A stretch of 64,000 bases of DNA, taken from positions 8,725-72,724 of the forward strand of contig JBLXCH010000006.1 in NCBI GenBank assembly GCA_048265065.1, given 5' to 3'. Positions 33,108 through 41,488 of the stretch are shown piece after piece. Position numbers and translations under genes: made by a program. The notes below the pieces were generated by a model. That model saw nothing but the letters and a program-made list of their open reading frames with translations, was not told the DNA's origin and ran no database searches. The stretch comes from Motiliproteus sp048265065. GTDB lineage: Bacteria > Pseudomonadota > Gammaproteobacteria > Pseudomonadales > Balneatricaceae. Each line of letters starts with the position of its first letter. Position 1 is the first letter of the stretch.

Positions 33108-35702
33108 ATGGCACCCAAGGCAACATCCAGCAAAGATAAGAAATCACAACACACACCTATGATGCAGCAGTACTTTAAGATTAAAGCTGAGCATCAAAGT
33201 GAGCTGGTTTTTTATCGGATGGGGGATTTCTATGAACTGTTTTTTGATGACGCCAAAGAAGCCGCAACATTACTGGATATTTCATTAACTAGCCGTGGTC
33301 ATTCTGGCGGTTCACCCATTCCAATGGCAGGCATCCCCTACCATTCTGCTGATGGTTATATTGCCAAAATAGTACGTGCCGGCCGCTCTGTAGCGATTTG
33401 CGAACAAGTGGGCGACCCCGCAACAAGCAAGGGTCCAGTAGAACGAAAGGTGATGCGTATCGTAACGCCGGGCACAATCACCGATGAAGCCTTACTTGAT
33501 GAACGTCGTGATAACCTTTTAGTGGCCGTATCACGTATGCAAGAGCTCTTTGGAATCGCCACATTAGATATTAGTGGTGGGCGATTTTATGTTAGTGAAG
33601 TCAAAGGAATAGAGTCGCTGCAAGCCGAGCTTGCCCGTTTGCAACCATCAGAACTGCTCTATAACGAAAGCGATGATTTAGGTAATGAGCTCGCAAAATA
33701 CACAGGTTCAAGGGCGGTTCCGCCCTGGCATTTTGAGTTTGATACTGCAGAACGATTGCTCTGCCAGCAGTTTCAAACCCGTGATTTGCAAGGTTTCGGC
33801 TGCTCTCATTTACACATTGCCATTTGCGCTGCTGGCTGCTTACTACAATATGCGAAAGACACGCAACGCACAGACTTACCCCACATTAGTCGTTTGCAGG
33901 TAGAGCTGGGCCAAGAGTCGGTCATCCTTGACGCTGCTACCCGTAAAAATCTGGAAATCGACATAAACCTAAGTGGCGGTAATGACAACACGTTGATGTC
34001 GGTGATTGATCGAACAGCGACACCGATGGGGAGCCGTTTATTGCGTCGTTGGCTGCATCGGCCATTACGTGATATCGAGAGAATTCAGCACCGACAACTG
34101 ATGATCCAAACGATCCTCGATGGTCATCATCAAGACAATCTCTATCCATTATTAAAAAAAATTGGAGATGTTGAACGCATCCTCGCTCGCATTGCCCTGC
34201 GCTCTGCCAGACCACGAGATTTAGAGCGTCTAGGTAACGCTTTGTCGGCATTACCGGAGCTACAACAGATCATTAGCGATAGCGATGCTGCTCCCTTAAG
34301 CCATTTAAGCACTCAAATTAGCGAATTCCCGACGCTCAGCGAACTGTTAAAAAAAGCGGTTATTGATAACCCTCCGGTTGTTATCAGAGATGGTGGCGTT
34401 ATTGCTGATGGATATGATGCTGAACTGGATGAGCTCAGAGCGCTTAGTGAGAATGCCGGTGACTACCTCATCAAATTAGAGCAGCAGGAGCGCGAAAAGA
34501 CTGGGATAAGTACACTTAAAGTCGGTTACAACCGAGTGCACGGTTACTTTATCGAGATCAGCCGCGCCCAATCTGATCAGGCACCCGTCGAATATATTCG
34601 CCGCCAAACGCTTAAGAATGCAGAACGGTTTATCACGCCTGAGCTAAAAACTTTTGAAGACAAAGCACTAAGCGCTCGTAGTCGAGCACTAGCCCGTGAA
34701 AAAGCCTTGTATGAAGAGCTGATAGAAAAGGTGGCTGAGTCGCTAGTCCCACTACAAATTTCTTCTAACGCTTTAGCTGAGCTTGATGTTCTGGTGAACC
34801 TTGCTGAGCGAGCATTACAGCTCAATTATTGTCAGCCAGTGATTGACACCCATCCAGGTTTCAACATCACCGCTGGGCGCCATTCTGTCGTCGAAGAAGT
34901 GAGCGAAAAGCCATTCGTTGCCAACAACCTAGTATTACACCCAGAAAGGCGCATGCTGATTATCACTGGCCCCAACATGGGGGGTAAGTCGACCTACATG
35001 CGTCAAACGGCACTGATTGTATTACTGGCTCATATCGGTAGTTATGTGCCTGCCGATAACGCAGTCATTGGTCTTGTTGATCGCATTTTCACCCGCATGG
35101 GTTCATCAGATGACCTTGCGGGTGGACGTTCGACCTTCATGGTGGAGATGACGGAAACCGCTAATATTTTACATAACGCCACAGAACGAAGTTTAGTGTT
35201 GATGGATGAGGTAGGCCGCGGCACCAGTACTTTTGACGGCCTATCCTTAGCCCTTGCCTGCGCTCAACACCTTGCTAATCATGTTAAAGCTTTTACCTTA
35301 TTTGCCACCCATTACTTTGAGCTGACTCATTTAGCCGAGCAACTTCCGGAGGCAGCGAATATCCATTTAACTGCCACAGAACATCAAGATCAGATTATCT
35401 TCTTGCATGATGTCCATGAAGGTCCTGCAAGCCAAAGTTACGGGCTACAAGTCGCACAATTAGCAGGCGTCCCTACAGCCGTTATCAATCAAGCAAAAGA
35501 AACACTTTTTCAACTCGAAAGCGACAATAGCCAGCTATCATCATCAGCGTCATTGAATCTCCAACAACCGCTGCAAAACGATCTGTTTTCTATCTCTGTC
35601 AACAGCCCCATTGACGATCTCTTAGATGACATCGACCCTGATAACCTGTCGCCTCGTGAAGCACTTGAAGCACTTTACCGTCTTAAAGCGCTGCAAAAAT
35701 AA
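33108..35702 (+). CDS. mutS: DNA mismatch repair protein MutS
   Basis: MutS binds mismatches and small loops and starts methyl-directed repair with MutL. The 864-residue protein has the mismatch-contact motif region GDFYELFFDDA near residues 40-50, the connector, lever and clamp domains, and the ATPase with Walker A TGPNMGGKSTYMRQTAL near 620, Walker B LVLMDEVGRGTSTFDG and the H-loop FATHYFEL. Length is normal for the family (E. coli 853). The ATG at 33108 begins MAPKAT. It is the only core gene on the plus strand and converges on rpoS over a shared terminator. Confidence 0.97.
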   Translation: MAPKATSSKDKKSQHTPMMQQYFKIKAEHQSELVFYRMGDFYELFFDDAKEAATLLDISLTSRGHSGGSPIPMAGIPYHSADGYIAKIVRAGRSVAICEQVGDPATSKGPVERKVMRIVTPGTITDEALLDERRDNLLVAVSRMQELFGIATLDISGGRFYVSEVKGIESLQAELARLQPSELLYNESDDLGNELAKYTGSRAVPPWHFEFDTAERLLCQQFQTRDLQGFGCSHLHIAICAAGCLLQYAKDTQRTDLPHISRLQVELGQESVILDAATRKNLEIDINLSGGNDNTLMSVIDRTATPMGSRLLRRWLHRPLRDIERIQHRQLMIQTILDGHHQDNLYPLLKKIGDVERILARIALRSARPRDLERLGNALSALPELQQIISDSDAAPLSHLSTQISEFPTLSELLKKAVIDNPPVVIRDGGVIADGYDAELDELRALSENAGDYLIKLEQQEREKTGISTLKVGYNRVHGYFIEISRAQSDQAPVEYIRRQTLKNAERFITPELKTFEDKALSARSRALAREKALYEELIEKVAESLVPLQISSNALAELDVLVNLAERALQLNYCQPVIDTHPGFNITAGRHSVVEEVSEKPFVANNLVLHPERRMLIITGPNMGGKSTYMRQTALIVLLAHIGSYVPADNAVIGLVDRIFTRMGSSDDLAGGRSTFMVEMTETANILHNATERSLVLMDEVGRGTSTFDGLSLALACAQHLANHVKAFTLFATHYFELTHLAEQLPEAANIHLTATEHQDQIIFLHDVHEGPASQSYGLQVAQLAGVPTAVINQAKETLFQLESDNSQLSSSASLNLQQPLQNDLFSISVNSPIDDLLDDIDPDNLSPREALEALYRLKALQK

Positions 35703-35720
35703 CTGCTGTTTAGAGCAATA

Positions 35721-35748
35721 AAAAAGGGAGCCAAGGCTCCCTTTTTTT
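35721..35748. terminator. Bidirectional terminator between mutS and rpoS
   Basis: AAAAAGGGAGCC, loop AA, GGCTCCCTTTTTTT: a perfect 7-bp stem with A tract before and T tract after. It serves mutS on the plus strand and rpoS on the minus strand. Confidence 0.92.
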
Positions 35749-35767
35749 CCAACATGACTTAAGGTGC

Positions 35768-36721
35768 TCACTCTAGAATGTCTACACCTGATAAGCCATT
35801 GTTCTCAACAATCTCACGTAGTCGACGTAACGCCTCTACTTGAATCTGTCTTACTCGTTCGCGGGTTAAGCCTATTTCTTTACCGACTTCCTCAAGCGTT
35901 GACATTTCATAGCCGCGTAGGCCGAAACGACGAGATAATACCTCGCTATGTTTTTCCGGTAATGAGTCCATCCACTCATCTAAGCGACCAATCAAATTGG
36001 TATTCTGCAACCAACTTTCTGGATCAGCAGCTTCTGTATCCGGGATCGTTTCAATGAGGGATTTTTCACTGTCAGAACCCATTGGAACATCAACTGAGCT
36101 AACTCGCTCATTTAAGCCCATCATACGTTTTACATTATCTACCGGCTTATCCAGCATTTCTGCTATTTCTTCACAGGTAGGCTCATGATCTAGCTTTTGC
36201 GCGAGTTGACGCGCTGCTCTCAAGTAGACATTAAGCTCTTTTACCACATGAATAGGTAAACGAATTGTTCGTGTCTGGTTCATTAGAGCACGTTCAATTG
36301 TTTGGCGAATCCACCATGTAGCATAAGTTGAAAAACGGAAGCCGCGCTCGGGGTCAAACTTTTCCACCGCGCGGATAAGACCCAGATTACCTTCTTCGAT
36401 GAGATCTAAAAGCGTCAGGCCTCTGTTGATGTAACGACGTGATATTTTAACGACAAGACGAAGGTTGCTTTCAATCATTCGCTTGCGAGCTGCTTCGTCG
36501 CCTTTTAGTGATAGACGTGAGAAATAGACTTCTTCTTCGGCCGATAACAACGGCGAAAAGCCTATCTCGTTAAGATAAAGCTGCGTGGCATCAAGATGCT
36601 TTGCTTGCACAAGGTCTTCATGAACCTCACTGCGTGCTTTTTCTACTATGCTTTCATCGACGGCACTATCCACCAATGCACCATCATTAACGTCAGCGTC
36701 AAATTTCAGTACTTTTCCCAT
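35768..36721 (-). CDS. rpoS: RNA polymerase sigma factor RpoS
   Basis: The stationary-phase and general stress sigma factor. The 317 residues include region 1.2 (DATQLYLNEIGFSPLLSAEEEV), region 2 (IEEGNLGLIRAVEKFDPERGFRFSTYATWWIRQTIERA region, about 105-165) and region 4.2 (LEEVGKEIGLTRERVRQIQVEALRRLR) near the end. The ATG at 36721 is chosen over one at 36748 because AGGAGG lies seven bases upstream and the resulting MGKVLKF start is normal. It follows nlpD; in related bacteria the main rpoS promoter lies inside nlpD. Confidence 0.96.
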   Translation of the reverse strand: MGKVLKFDADVNDGALVDSAVDESIVEKARSEVHEDLVQAKHLDATQLYLNEIGFSPLLSAEEEVYFSRLSLKGDEAARKRMIESNLRLVVKISRRYINRGLTLLDLIEEGNLGLIRAVEKFDPERGFRFSTYATWWIRQTIERALMNQTRTIRLPIHVVKELNVYLRAARQLAQKLDHEPTCEEIAEMLDKPVDNVKRMMGLNERVSSVDVPMGSDSEKSLIETIPDTEAADPESWLQNTNLIGRLDEWMDSLPEKHSEVLSRRFGLRGYEMSTLEEVGKEIGLTRERVRQIQVEALRRLREIVENNGLSGVDILE

Positions 36722-36778
36722 CCTGTACCTCCTGCCCATCGATTCCATTTCCGGGAGTATTTATTATTTTTATCTTTT

Positions 36779-37585
36779 TTAAGGCAAATATTTTAACGGA
36801 TTAACCGGTTTTCCATCTTTGCGGATTTCAAAGTGCAGCATTGGCCTCGTTGCCCCACTGTCTCCTACTTCAGCAATTTTGGCCCCTCGTTTAATACGAT
36901 CCTTCTCTTCAACGAGCAACTTACTGTTATGCGCATATGCACTTAAAAATTGATTATTATGTTTTATGATTACCAGATTACCATAGCCTAATAACCCACT
37001 GCCTGCATAGACCACTTCACCAGCTGCTGCCGCTTTTACAGCTTTTCCTTTTTCCGCGGCAATATTAATGCCCTTATTCAGCGTACCTTTCTCACTAAAC
37101 CTTTGAATGATTTTTCCTTGTAGGGGCCAAGCCCATGCGACTTTAGTCGATACGGAAGCCACCTTCGCTGGTTCAGATTTCTTTTTTACGCTGTTTCTTT
37201 TCTCTTGGATTGGCTTATTAGATGATATTTTTTCACTTTTCTTCGGAGCCGCTGTTGCCGAAAGGTTTATCAATTGACCCGGGTATATTTTATAGTTTGA
37301 ATCAATGCCGTTAGCTCTCGCTAAAGTTTGAAAATCTTTGCCATAACGAAATGCAATGGCATATAACGTATCACCTTTTTCAACGCGATAAATATTCTGC
37401 CCTGCGAGCGATTTATGCGTAGCAGTATAGATGTGCGGTTTTTTTGAAGCAGAGACAGTTCGGTCACTAACAGGGGCATAGCTACCGCCCCCACAAGCAG
37501 ATAACAACGCAGTAAATAACAGGATCACAACGGCCCGGAAAGCGGATGTTTTCCATGTTAAGCGAGAGGCTGCTGTTGTATCCAT
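36779..37585 (-). CDS. nlpD: NlpD-like lipoprotein, LysM plus M23 peptidase domain
   Basis: An outer-membrane lipoprotein that activates cell-wall amidases during division. The 268 residues have a signal peptide with lipobox LLSAC (Cys31), a LysM peptidoglycan-binding domain (about 50-95, YRVEKGDTLYAIAFRYG), a Lys/Ser-rich linker and a C-terminal M23/LytM domain (about 155-265). The zinc ligands are partly lost (GINIAAEKG in place of G-x-D), as in NlpD and EnvC, so it is a regulator and not a peptidase. The ATG at 37585 is chosen over TTG 37597. It sits directly upstream of rpoS, the standard order. Confidence 0.93.
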   Translation of the reverse strand: MDTTAASRLTWKTSAFRAVVILLFTALLSACGGGSYAPVSDRTVSASKKPHIYTATHKSLAGQNIYRVEKGDTLYAIAFRYGKDFQTLARANGIDSNYKIYPGQLINLSATAAPKKSEKISSNKPIQEKRNSVKKKSEPAKVASVSTKVAWAWPLQGKIIQRFSEKGTLNKGINIAAEKGKAVKAAAAGEVVYAGSGLLGYGNLVIIKHNNQFLSAYAHNSKLLVEEKDRIKRGAKIAEVGDSGATRPMLHFEIRKDGKPVNPLKYLP

Positions 37586-37608
37586 TACTGCTAACAAGCA
37601 AAGGTTTC

Positions 37609-38535
37609 CTAGGTTTTTGTCATCATCCGTTCAATACCCAACACCAGCAATGCGCCGATTGCGGCGAGCAATACAGCTTGCCATATCATTGGGTCAAAGC
37701 CCGATAAATGTTGGTAGCTCATTGGTAAGATGTTGTCTTGCATCACAGGTACTTGCTCCCCATGACTATTAATACGGTATGAAACCGTATATTTCCATGG
37801 CCACACTTTATTTAGCGAACCCAACATAAACCCTGTTAATACAACGATCGTAAGATCATGGGCTCTTTTGAACATCCAAGACAATAGATGAGAAAACGAT
37901 AGCAAACCAACAACACAACCGCCAAGAAAAGAGCCAATTAGCAGGAAGTCTAGCGTTTTAATGGCGTTTAAAACTGGGGCATACATCCCCATGAGTAATA
38001 ACAAAAAACTGCCCGAAATACCCGGTAAAATCATTGCGCAAATAGCAATACTTCCTGCCATAAAGACAGTCAACGGCGTCACCAAAGCTTCGGCCGGAGC
38101 AATAATTGTTAGGGTATAAGACACCGCAATACCGATGCCTAACGCCATAAGGTAATTGATATTCCACTGCCCTATTTGCTTTAGCATCCACACCGCAGAG
38201 CTAAGAATAAGACCAAAGAAAAAACTCCAGATGAGAACAGGATGAACCTCTAATAAGTAGATAATAGCTCGTGACAAAACAGCAATACTGGTGAGTATCC
38301 CGGCTAATAAAACAAGCAAAAATGTGCCGTTAATGTGTCGCCAAAACGCCCCAGCACCTTGCTTAAATAATATTTTCAGGGCAAATGGGTTTATGTTTTT
38401 GATAGAGTTCAGCAGGGTTTCATAAATCCCCGTGATAAAGGCAACAGTACCGCCAGAAACGCCAGGAACTACGTCAGCTGCCCCCATCGCAATGCCTCGT
38501 ACCCACACGCCTGCCAACCGCTTCATTCGCCCCAT
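37609..38535 (-). CDS. DUF368 membrane protein, likely undecaprenyl-phosphate translocase (PopT type)
   Basis: A 308-residue polytopic inner-membrane protein that I recognise as DUF368 by the opening GIAMGAADVVPGVSGGTVAFITGIYE and the second GSIAICAMILPGISGSFLLLLMG, a pseudo-twofold repeat. Family members named PopT return the C55 lipid carrier across the membrane for reuse in cell-wall and surface polysaccharide synthesis. It lies between nlpD and pcm, where many relatives have no gene. About eight helices are visible. The ATG at 38535 follows AAGGGG. The translocase role is known for the family and inferred here. Confidence 0.88.
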   Translation of the reverse strand: MGRMKRLAGVWVRGIAMGAADVVPGVSGGTVAFITGIYETLLNSIKNINPFALKILFKQGAGAFWRHINGTFLLVLLAGILTSIAVLSRAIIYLLEVHPVLIWSFFFGLILSSAVWMLKQIGQWNINYLMALGIGIAVSYTLTIIAPAEALVTPLTVFMAGSIAICAMILPGISGSFLLLLMGMYAPVLNAIKTLDFLLIGSFLGGCVVGLLSFSHLLSWMFKRAHDLTIVVLTGFMLGSLNKVWPWKYTVSYRINSHGEQVPVMQDNILPMSYQHLSGFDPMIWQAVLLAAIGALLVLGIERMMTKT

Positions 38536-38546
38536 ATAACCCCTTA

Positions 38547-39182
38547 TTACCTTACCGAGCCACTTAGCATCGGAACAAATTTCGCTTCTTCAATGACCTG
38601 ATGTTTGTAGTCATACTCAGAGACACGTTCAATCAAGCGAAGTTCTTGTTTTCTTCCGCCCACAGGGAGCACTAGGCGCCCCCCAACGGCTAACTGCTCT
38701 AATAGTTCCGAAGGGACTTCCTCAGGAGCGGCTGCACATAAGATTCCGTCAAACGGCCCTTTATCAGGCCACCCAAAACCACCATCAGCATGCTTGTAAT
38801 GCACATTGCGTAAACGTAGTTGGATTAAACGTGACTTAGCTTTTTCTTGTAATGGATGAATACGTTCAACACTATAGAGTTGCTTAACCAGGCAACATAG
38901 AACTGCAGTTTGGTAGCCGGAACCTGTTCCGATTTCCAACACCCGCTTAAGCTCCCCTCCTGCTAACAATAACTCCGTCATTTTCGCTACGGTATAAGGC
39001 TGAGAAATAGTTTGGTTATAACCAATAGGTAACGCGGTATCTTCATAAGCGCGATGAGACAGCGCTTCATCAACGAACAAATGACGAGGCACTTGGCGAA
39101 GCACATCAAGGACCCGCATATCATTAATGCCTGCGTCGATAAGTCGGGTTACTAAGCGATCACGTGTTCGCTGGGAGGTCAT
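38547..39182 (-). CDS. pcm: Protein-L-isoaspartate O-methyltransferase
   Basis: Pcm methylates isoaspartyl residues in aged proteins so that they can revert to aspartate. The 211 residues contain TISQPYTVAKMTELL, the SAM-binding motif VLEIGTGSGYQTAVL and FDGILCAAAPEEVP. The ATG at 39182 gives the usual start MTSQRTRDRL; an in-frame GTG at 39233 would run into surE and is rejected. It lies 22 bases after surE, the standard surE-pcm pair. Confidence 0.95.
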   Translation of the reverse strand: MTSQRTRDRLVTRLIDAGINDMRVLDVLRQVPRHLFVDEALSHRAYEDTALPIGYNQTISQPYTVAKMTELLLAGGELKRVLEIGTGSGYQTAVLCCLVKQLYSVERIHPLQEKAKSRLIQLRLRNVHYKHADGGFGWPDKGPFDGILCAAAPEEVPSELLEQLAVGGRLVLPVGGRKQELRLIERVSEYDYKHQVIEEAKFVPMLSGSVR

Positions 39183-39204
39183 CCCAATGCCTTCAAAAGT
39201 GAGA

Positions 39205-39951
39205 CTAGTCAACGCTGCTCTCCAACCAAGCACCGATATTATCTAAATCGGAATATCGGGTCATATCAGCCTGAATCGGCGTCACCGAGACATAACCTTC
39301 GGCAATAGCATAAAAATCAGTTCCTGGGCCATCATCTTCGGCGTCTGCTGCTGCCGAAATCCAATAACGCTCTTTCCCTCTAGGGTCGATAACTTTGACT
39401 GGATTACCAGAATAAAAACGGTGTCCCAAACGAGTCACATGAATGCCTTTAATTTCGCTTAGCGGTAGGTCAGGCACGTTCACATTGAGAACAGTTCGTC
39501 TCGGCACAGTTAACTGGCTAATTTTTTCAACCAGATCAGCGGCTACAACAGCAGCTGTTTCAAAATACGTATGACCCACTAGTGATATTGCAATCGAAGG
39601 ATAATCAAGATTACGCCCTTCTAACGCCGCAGCAACTGTGCCTGAATACAACACATCATCACCAAGGTTTGCCCCTGCATTAACGCCAGAAACCACAATA
39701 TCGGGTTTTTGATTGAGCAGACCAGAAAGCCCAAGATGCACACAATCGGTAGGGGTACCATTAACACTAATAAACCCGTTGCTATGAGTGATCGCTTCTA
39801 GCGGCCTATCAAGGGTTAATGATTGACTTGCCCCACTCTTATTTTGATCAGGTGCCACGACATCCACACTCGCTAGGCGAGCCATTTCTGCGGCTAGCGC
39901 TGCTAAACCCGGCGCATGAACGCCATCATCATTAGAAACAAGAATATGCAT
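39205..39951 (-). CDS. surE: 5'/3'-nucleotidase SurE
   Basis: A metal-dependent nucleotidase and exopolyphosphatase linked to stationary survival. The 248 residues begin MHILVSNDDGVHAPGL, with the Asp-Asp metal ligands at 8-9, then ASQSLTLDRPL (Ser ligand region) and SGVNAGANLGDDVLYSGTVAAALEG with the Asn ligand. The ATG at 39951 is clear. It lies 2 bases after truD. Confidence 0.96.
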   Translation of the reverse strand: MHILVSNDDGVHAPGLAALAAEMARLASVDVVAPDQNKSGASQSLTLDRPLEAITHSNGFISVNGTPTDCVHLGLSGLLNQKPDIVVSGVNAGANLGDDVLYSGTVAAALEGRNLDYPSIAISLVGHTYFETAAVVAADLVEKISQLTVPRRTVLNVNVPDLPLSEIKGIHVTRLGHRFYSGNPVKVIDPRGKERYWISAAADAEDDGPGTDFYAIAEGYVSVTPIQADMTRYSDLDNIGAWLESSVD

Positions 39952-39953
39952 GA

Positions 39954-41015
39954 TTACTCACTCTCGATCGCTGTATCGATTTGGCTAGTTTGGTAATCAC
40001 AAATCTCACGCAATACTGATGTTGCAAAACACCCTACCGGTAGCTCGAACTGCAGCCTAAGTTGGTCAGGCTGTATTTCCCAGTTTAATGTTTTCAACGC
40101 AATACGGATAGCGCGTCGTTCATTCACTAAGCCGTTTTTTTGTAAGGATTCAGCCCACTTAGCAAATTCATTTACCACTTGCTGTTCAATTTCAAGCGTC
40201 TGCCCGCTTGGCAACGTTCGTCCTCTTCCAACCAAGAGAGCAGTAGGATGGAGCGTTAATCGATCCAATTGCTGCTGTTCGTTGAGGTCTTCACCGGTAG
40301 ATGGCGTAGTGGAATGTAATTGGCTACTGCCTTCAAGCATCAAAATATCTCCCGCAATAACGCGGTCAAAAGATGAGCGTTTTAAGCGTTCTGCCAGCTG
40401 TAGATTGAACAAGTAACTTCGTGCGGCTGACAAGTAGAATCCCTTTAGCTGCCGATTTTTAACTCTCAGCTCGCCTGCAAACCATGATGCTGCGCCGGTG
40501 AGATTTCCAGCGTCGATGCCGAATCGCTGTTCACCAAAATAATTTGGCACTCCTTTTTGGCGCATTTGCTGCAATCTATTTTCCAAATCCCCGTCGCATT
40601 TCAAATCTCGAATAACAACAGTGAAGGCATTGCCTTGGTGACCACCTCGTTTCAATTTACGCGTATGACGAGAGGCTTGCAGAATACGAATGTCATCTGA
40701 CTCTAACGTGGACCAATCGGGGTCTTCTTTGCCAGGTAGCCAGACACTAAACCATTGGGTAGTCAATGCGTGTCGGTCTTTGAGGCCTGCGTAAGCCACA
40801 TCTTGAGGTCTAACACCGGCAACCTGCGCAATTTGTTTCGCTACCCACTGTGTATTTTGGCTGCGCTTTTGGATATGCAAATACAAGTGTTCACCGGCAC
40901 CCGCAAAATCCGTATCAAGCTGCTCGTTCACTTGAAAGTCTTCAGGAATAGACCGAATAGTTCCAGAGCAAGGAGGGGGAGAAAAATAACGAGGGAAATC
41001 GAGAGAAAATTCCAA
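39954..41015 (-). CDS. truD: tRNA pseudouridine(13) synthase TruD
   Basis: TruD makes pseudouridine 13 in tRNA-Glu. The 353 residues hold the catalytic motif DVAYAGLKDRHALTTQWFS (about 73-92, Asp in GLKDR) and the TRUD insertion with NYFGEQRFG and AARSYLFNLQLAERL. The start is TTG at 41015 with AAGG upstream; no ATG is available before the conserved region. In most relatives the next gene upstream is ispF, but here ftsB follows after 22 bases. Confidence 0.94.
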   Translation of the reverse strand: MEFSLDFPRYFSPPPCSGTIRSIPEDFQVNEQLDTDFAGAGEHLYLHIQKRSQNTQWVAKQIAQVAGVRPQDVAYAGLKDRHALTTQWFSVWLPGKEDPDWSTLESDDIRILQASRHTRKLKRGGHQGNAFTVVIRDLKCDGDLENRLQQMRQKGVPNYFGEQRFGIDAGNLTGAASWFAGELRVKNRQLKGFYLSAARSYLFNLQLAERLKRSSFDRVIAGDILMLEGSSQLHSTTPSTGEDLNEQQQLDRLTLHPTALLVGRGRTLPSGQTLEIEQQVVNEFAKWAESLQKNGLVNERRAIRIALKTLNWEIQPDQLRLQFELPVGCFATSVLREICDYQTSQIDTAIESE

Positions 41016-41037
41016 GCAGTAACCTTAATGTAAAGCG

Positions 41038-41316
41038 TTAATTTGTGGATTCAGGGAGTAAGAAAAAGGTTTCCCCATCGCGGACCATGCCAAGCTCAGC
41101 TCGTGCTCGCTCTTCAATGGCGGCTAAACCACTGCGTAAATCATTCACCTCAGCCATTAAGGCTTGATTCCGTGTTGCTAGCTTGTCATTTTCACGCTGC
41201 TGCTCTTCAATGGATGCCTCCAAAGCCCACACCGATGGCAAGCTGCCTTCACCCAACCAGAGGCGATATTGTAGTCCCGCAAACATGAGCAGCAATACGA
41301 CAATCAACGTGCGCAC
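41038..41316 (-). CDS. ftsB: Cell division protein FtsB
   Basis: A 92-residue bitopic divisome protein that forms the FtsQLB complex. It has one membrane helix (residues 2-16), then the conserved LQYRLWLGEGSLPSVWALEASIEEQQREND and a coiled coil with NDLRSGLAAIEERARAELGMV. The start is GTG at 41316 with GGAG upstream. Its downstream neighbour is truD; ispD and ispF, usually between them, are missing. It is separated from eno by a terminator, so it probably has its own promoter in 41317-41411. Confidence 0.94.
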   Translation of the reverse strand: MRTLIVVLLLMFAGLQYRLWLGEGSLPSVWALEASIEEQQRENDKLATRNQALMAEVNDLRSGLAAIEERARAELGMVRDGETFFLLPESTN

Positions 41317-41411
41317 TTGGTCTCCAATTCTAACAGTAGATGAATGTAGTTTACCGCGAATTCCACTTTTATAAGTTTCAGACTATCAGCAATTAAGCCT
41401 TCAGCAAAAAG

Positions 41412-41436
41412 AAAAAAGGGAGCTTAGCTCCCTTTT
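41412..41436 (-). terminator. Terminator of eno
   Basis: GGGAGC, loop TTA, GCTCCC, with six T on the minus strand after the stem. It lies 53 bases after the eno stop. Confidence 0.88.
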
Positions 41437-41488
41437 ATTTATTCAAGTCACTGTAGTTTCTAGCGACCAAATGTAGCGTTTTTTTAGC

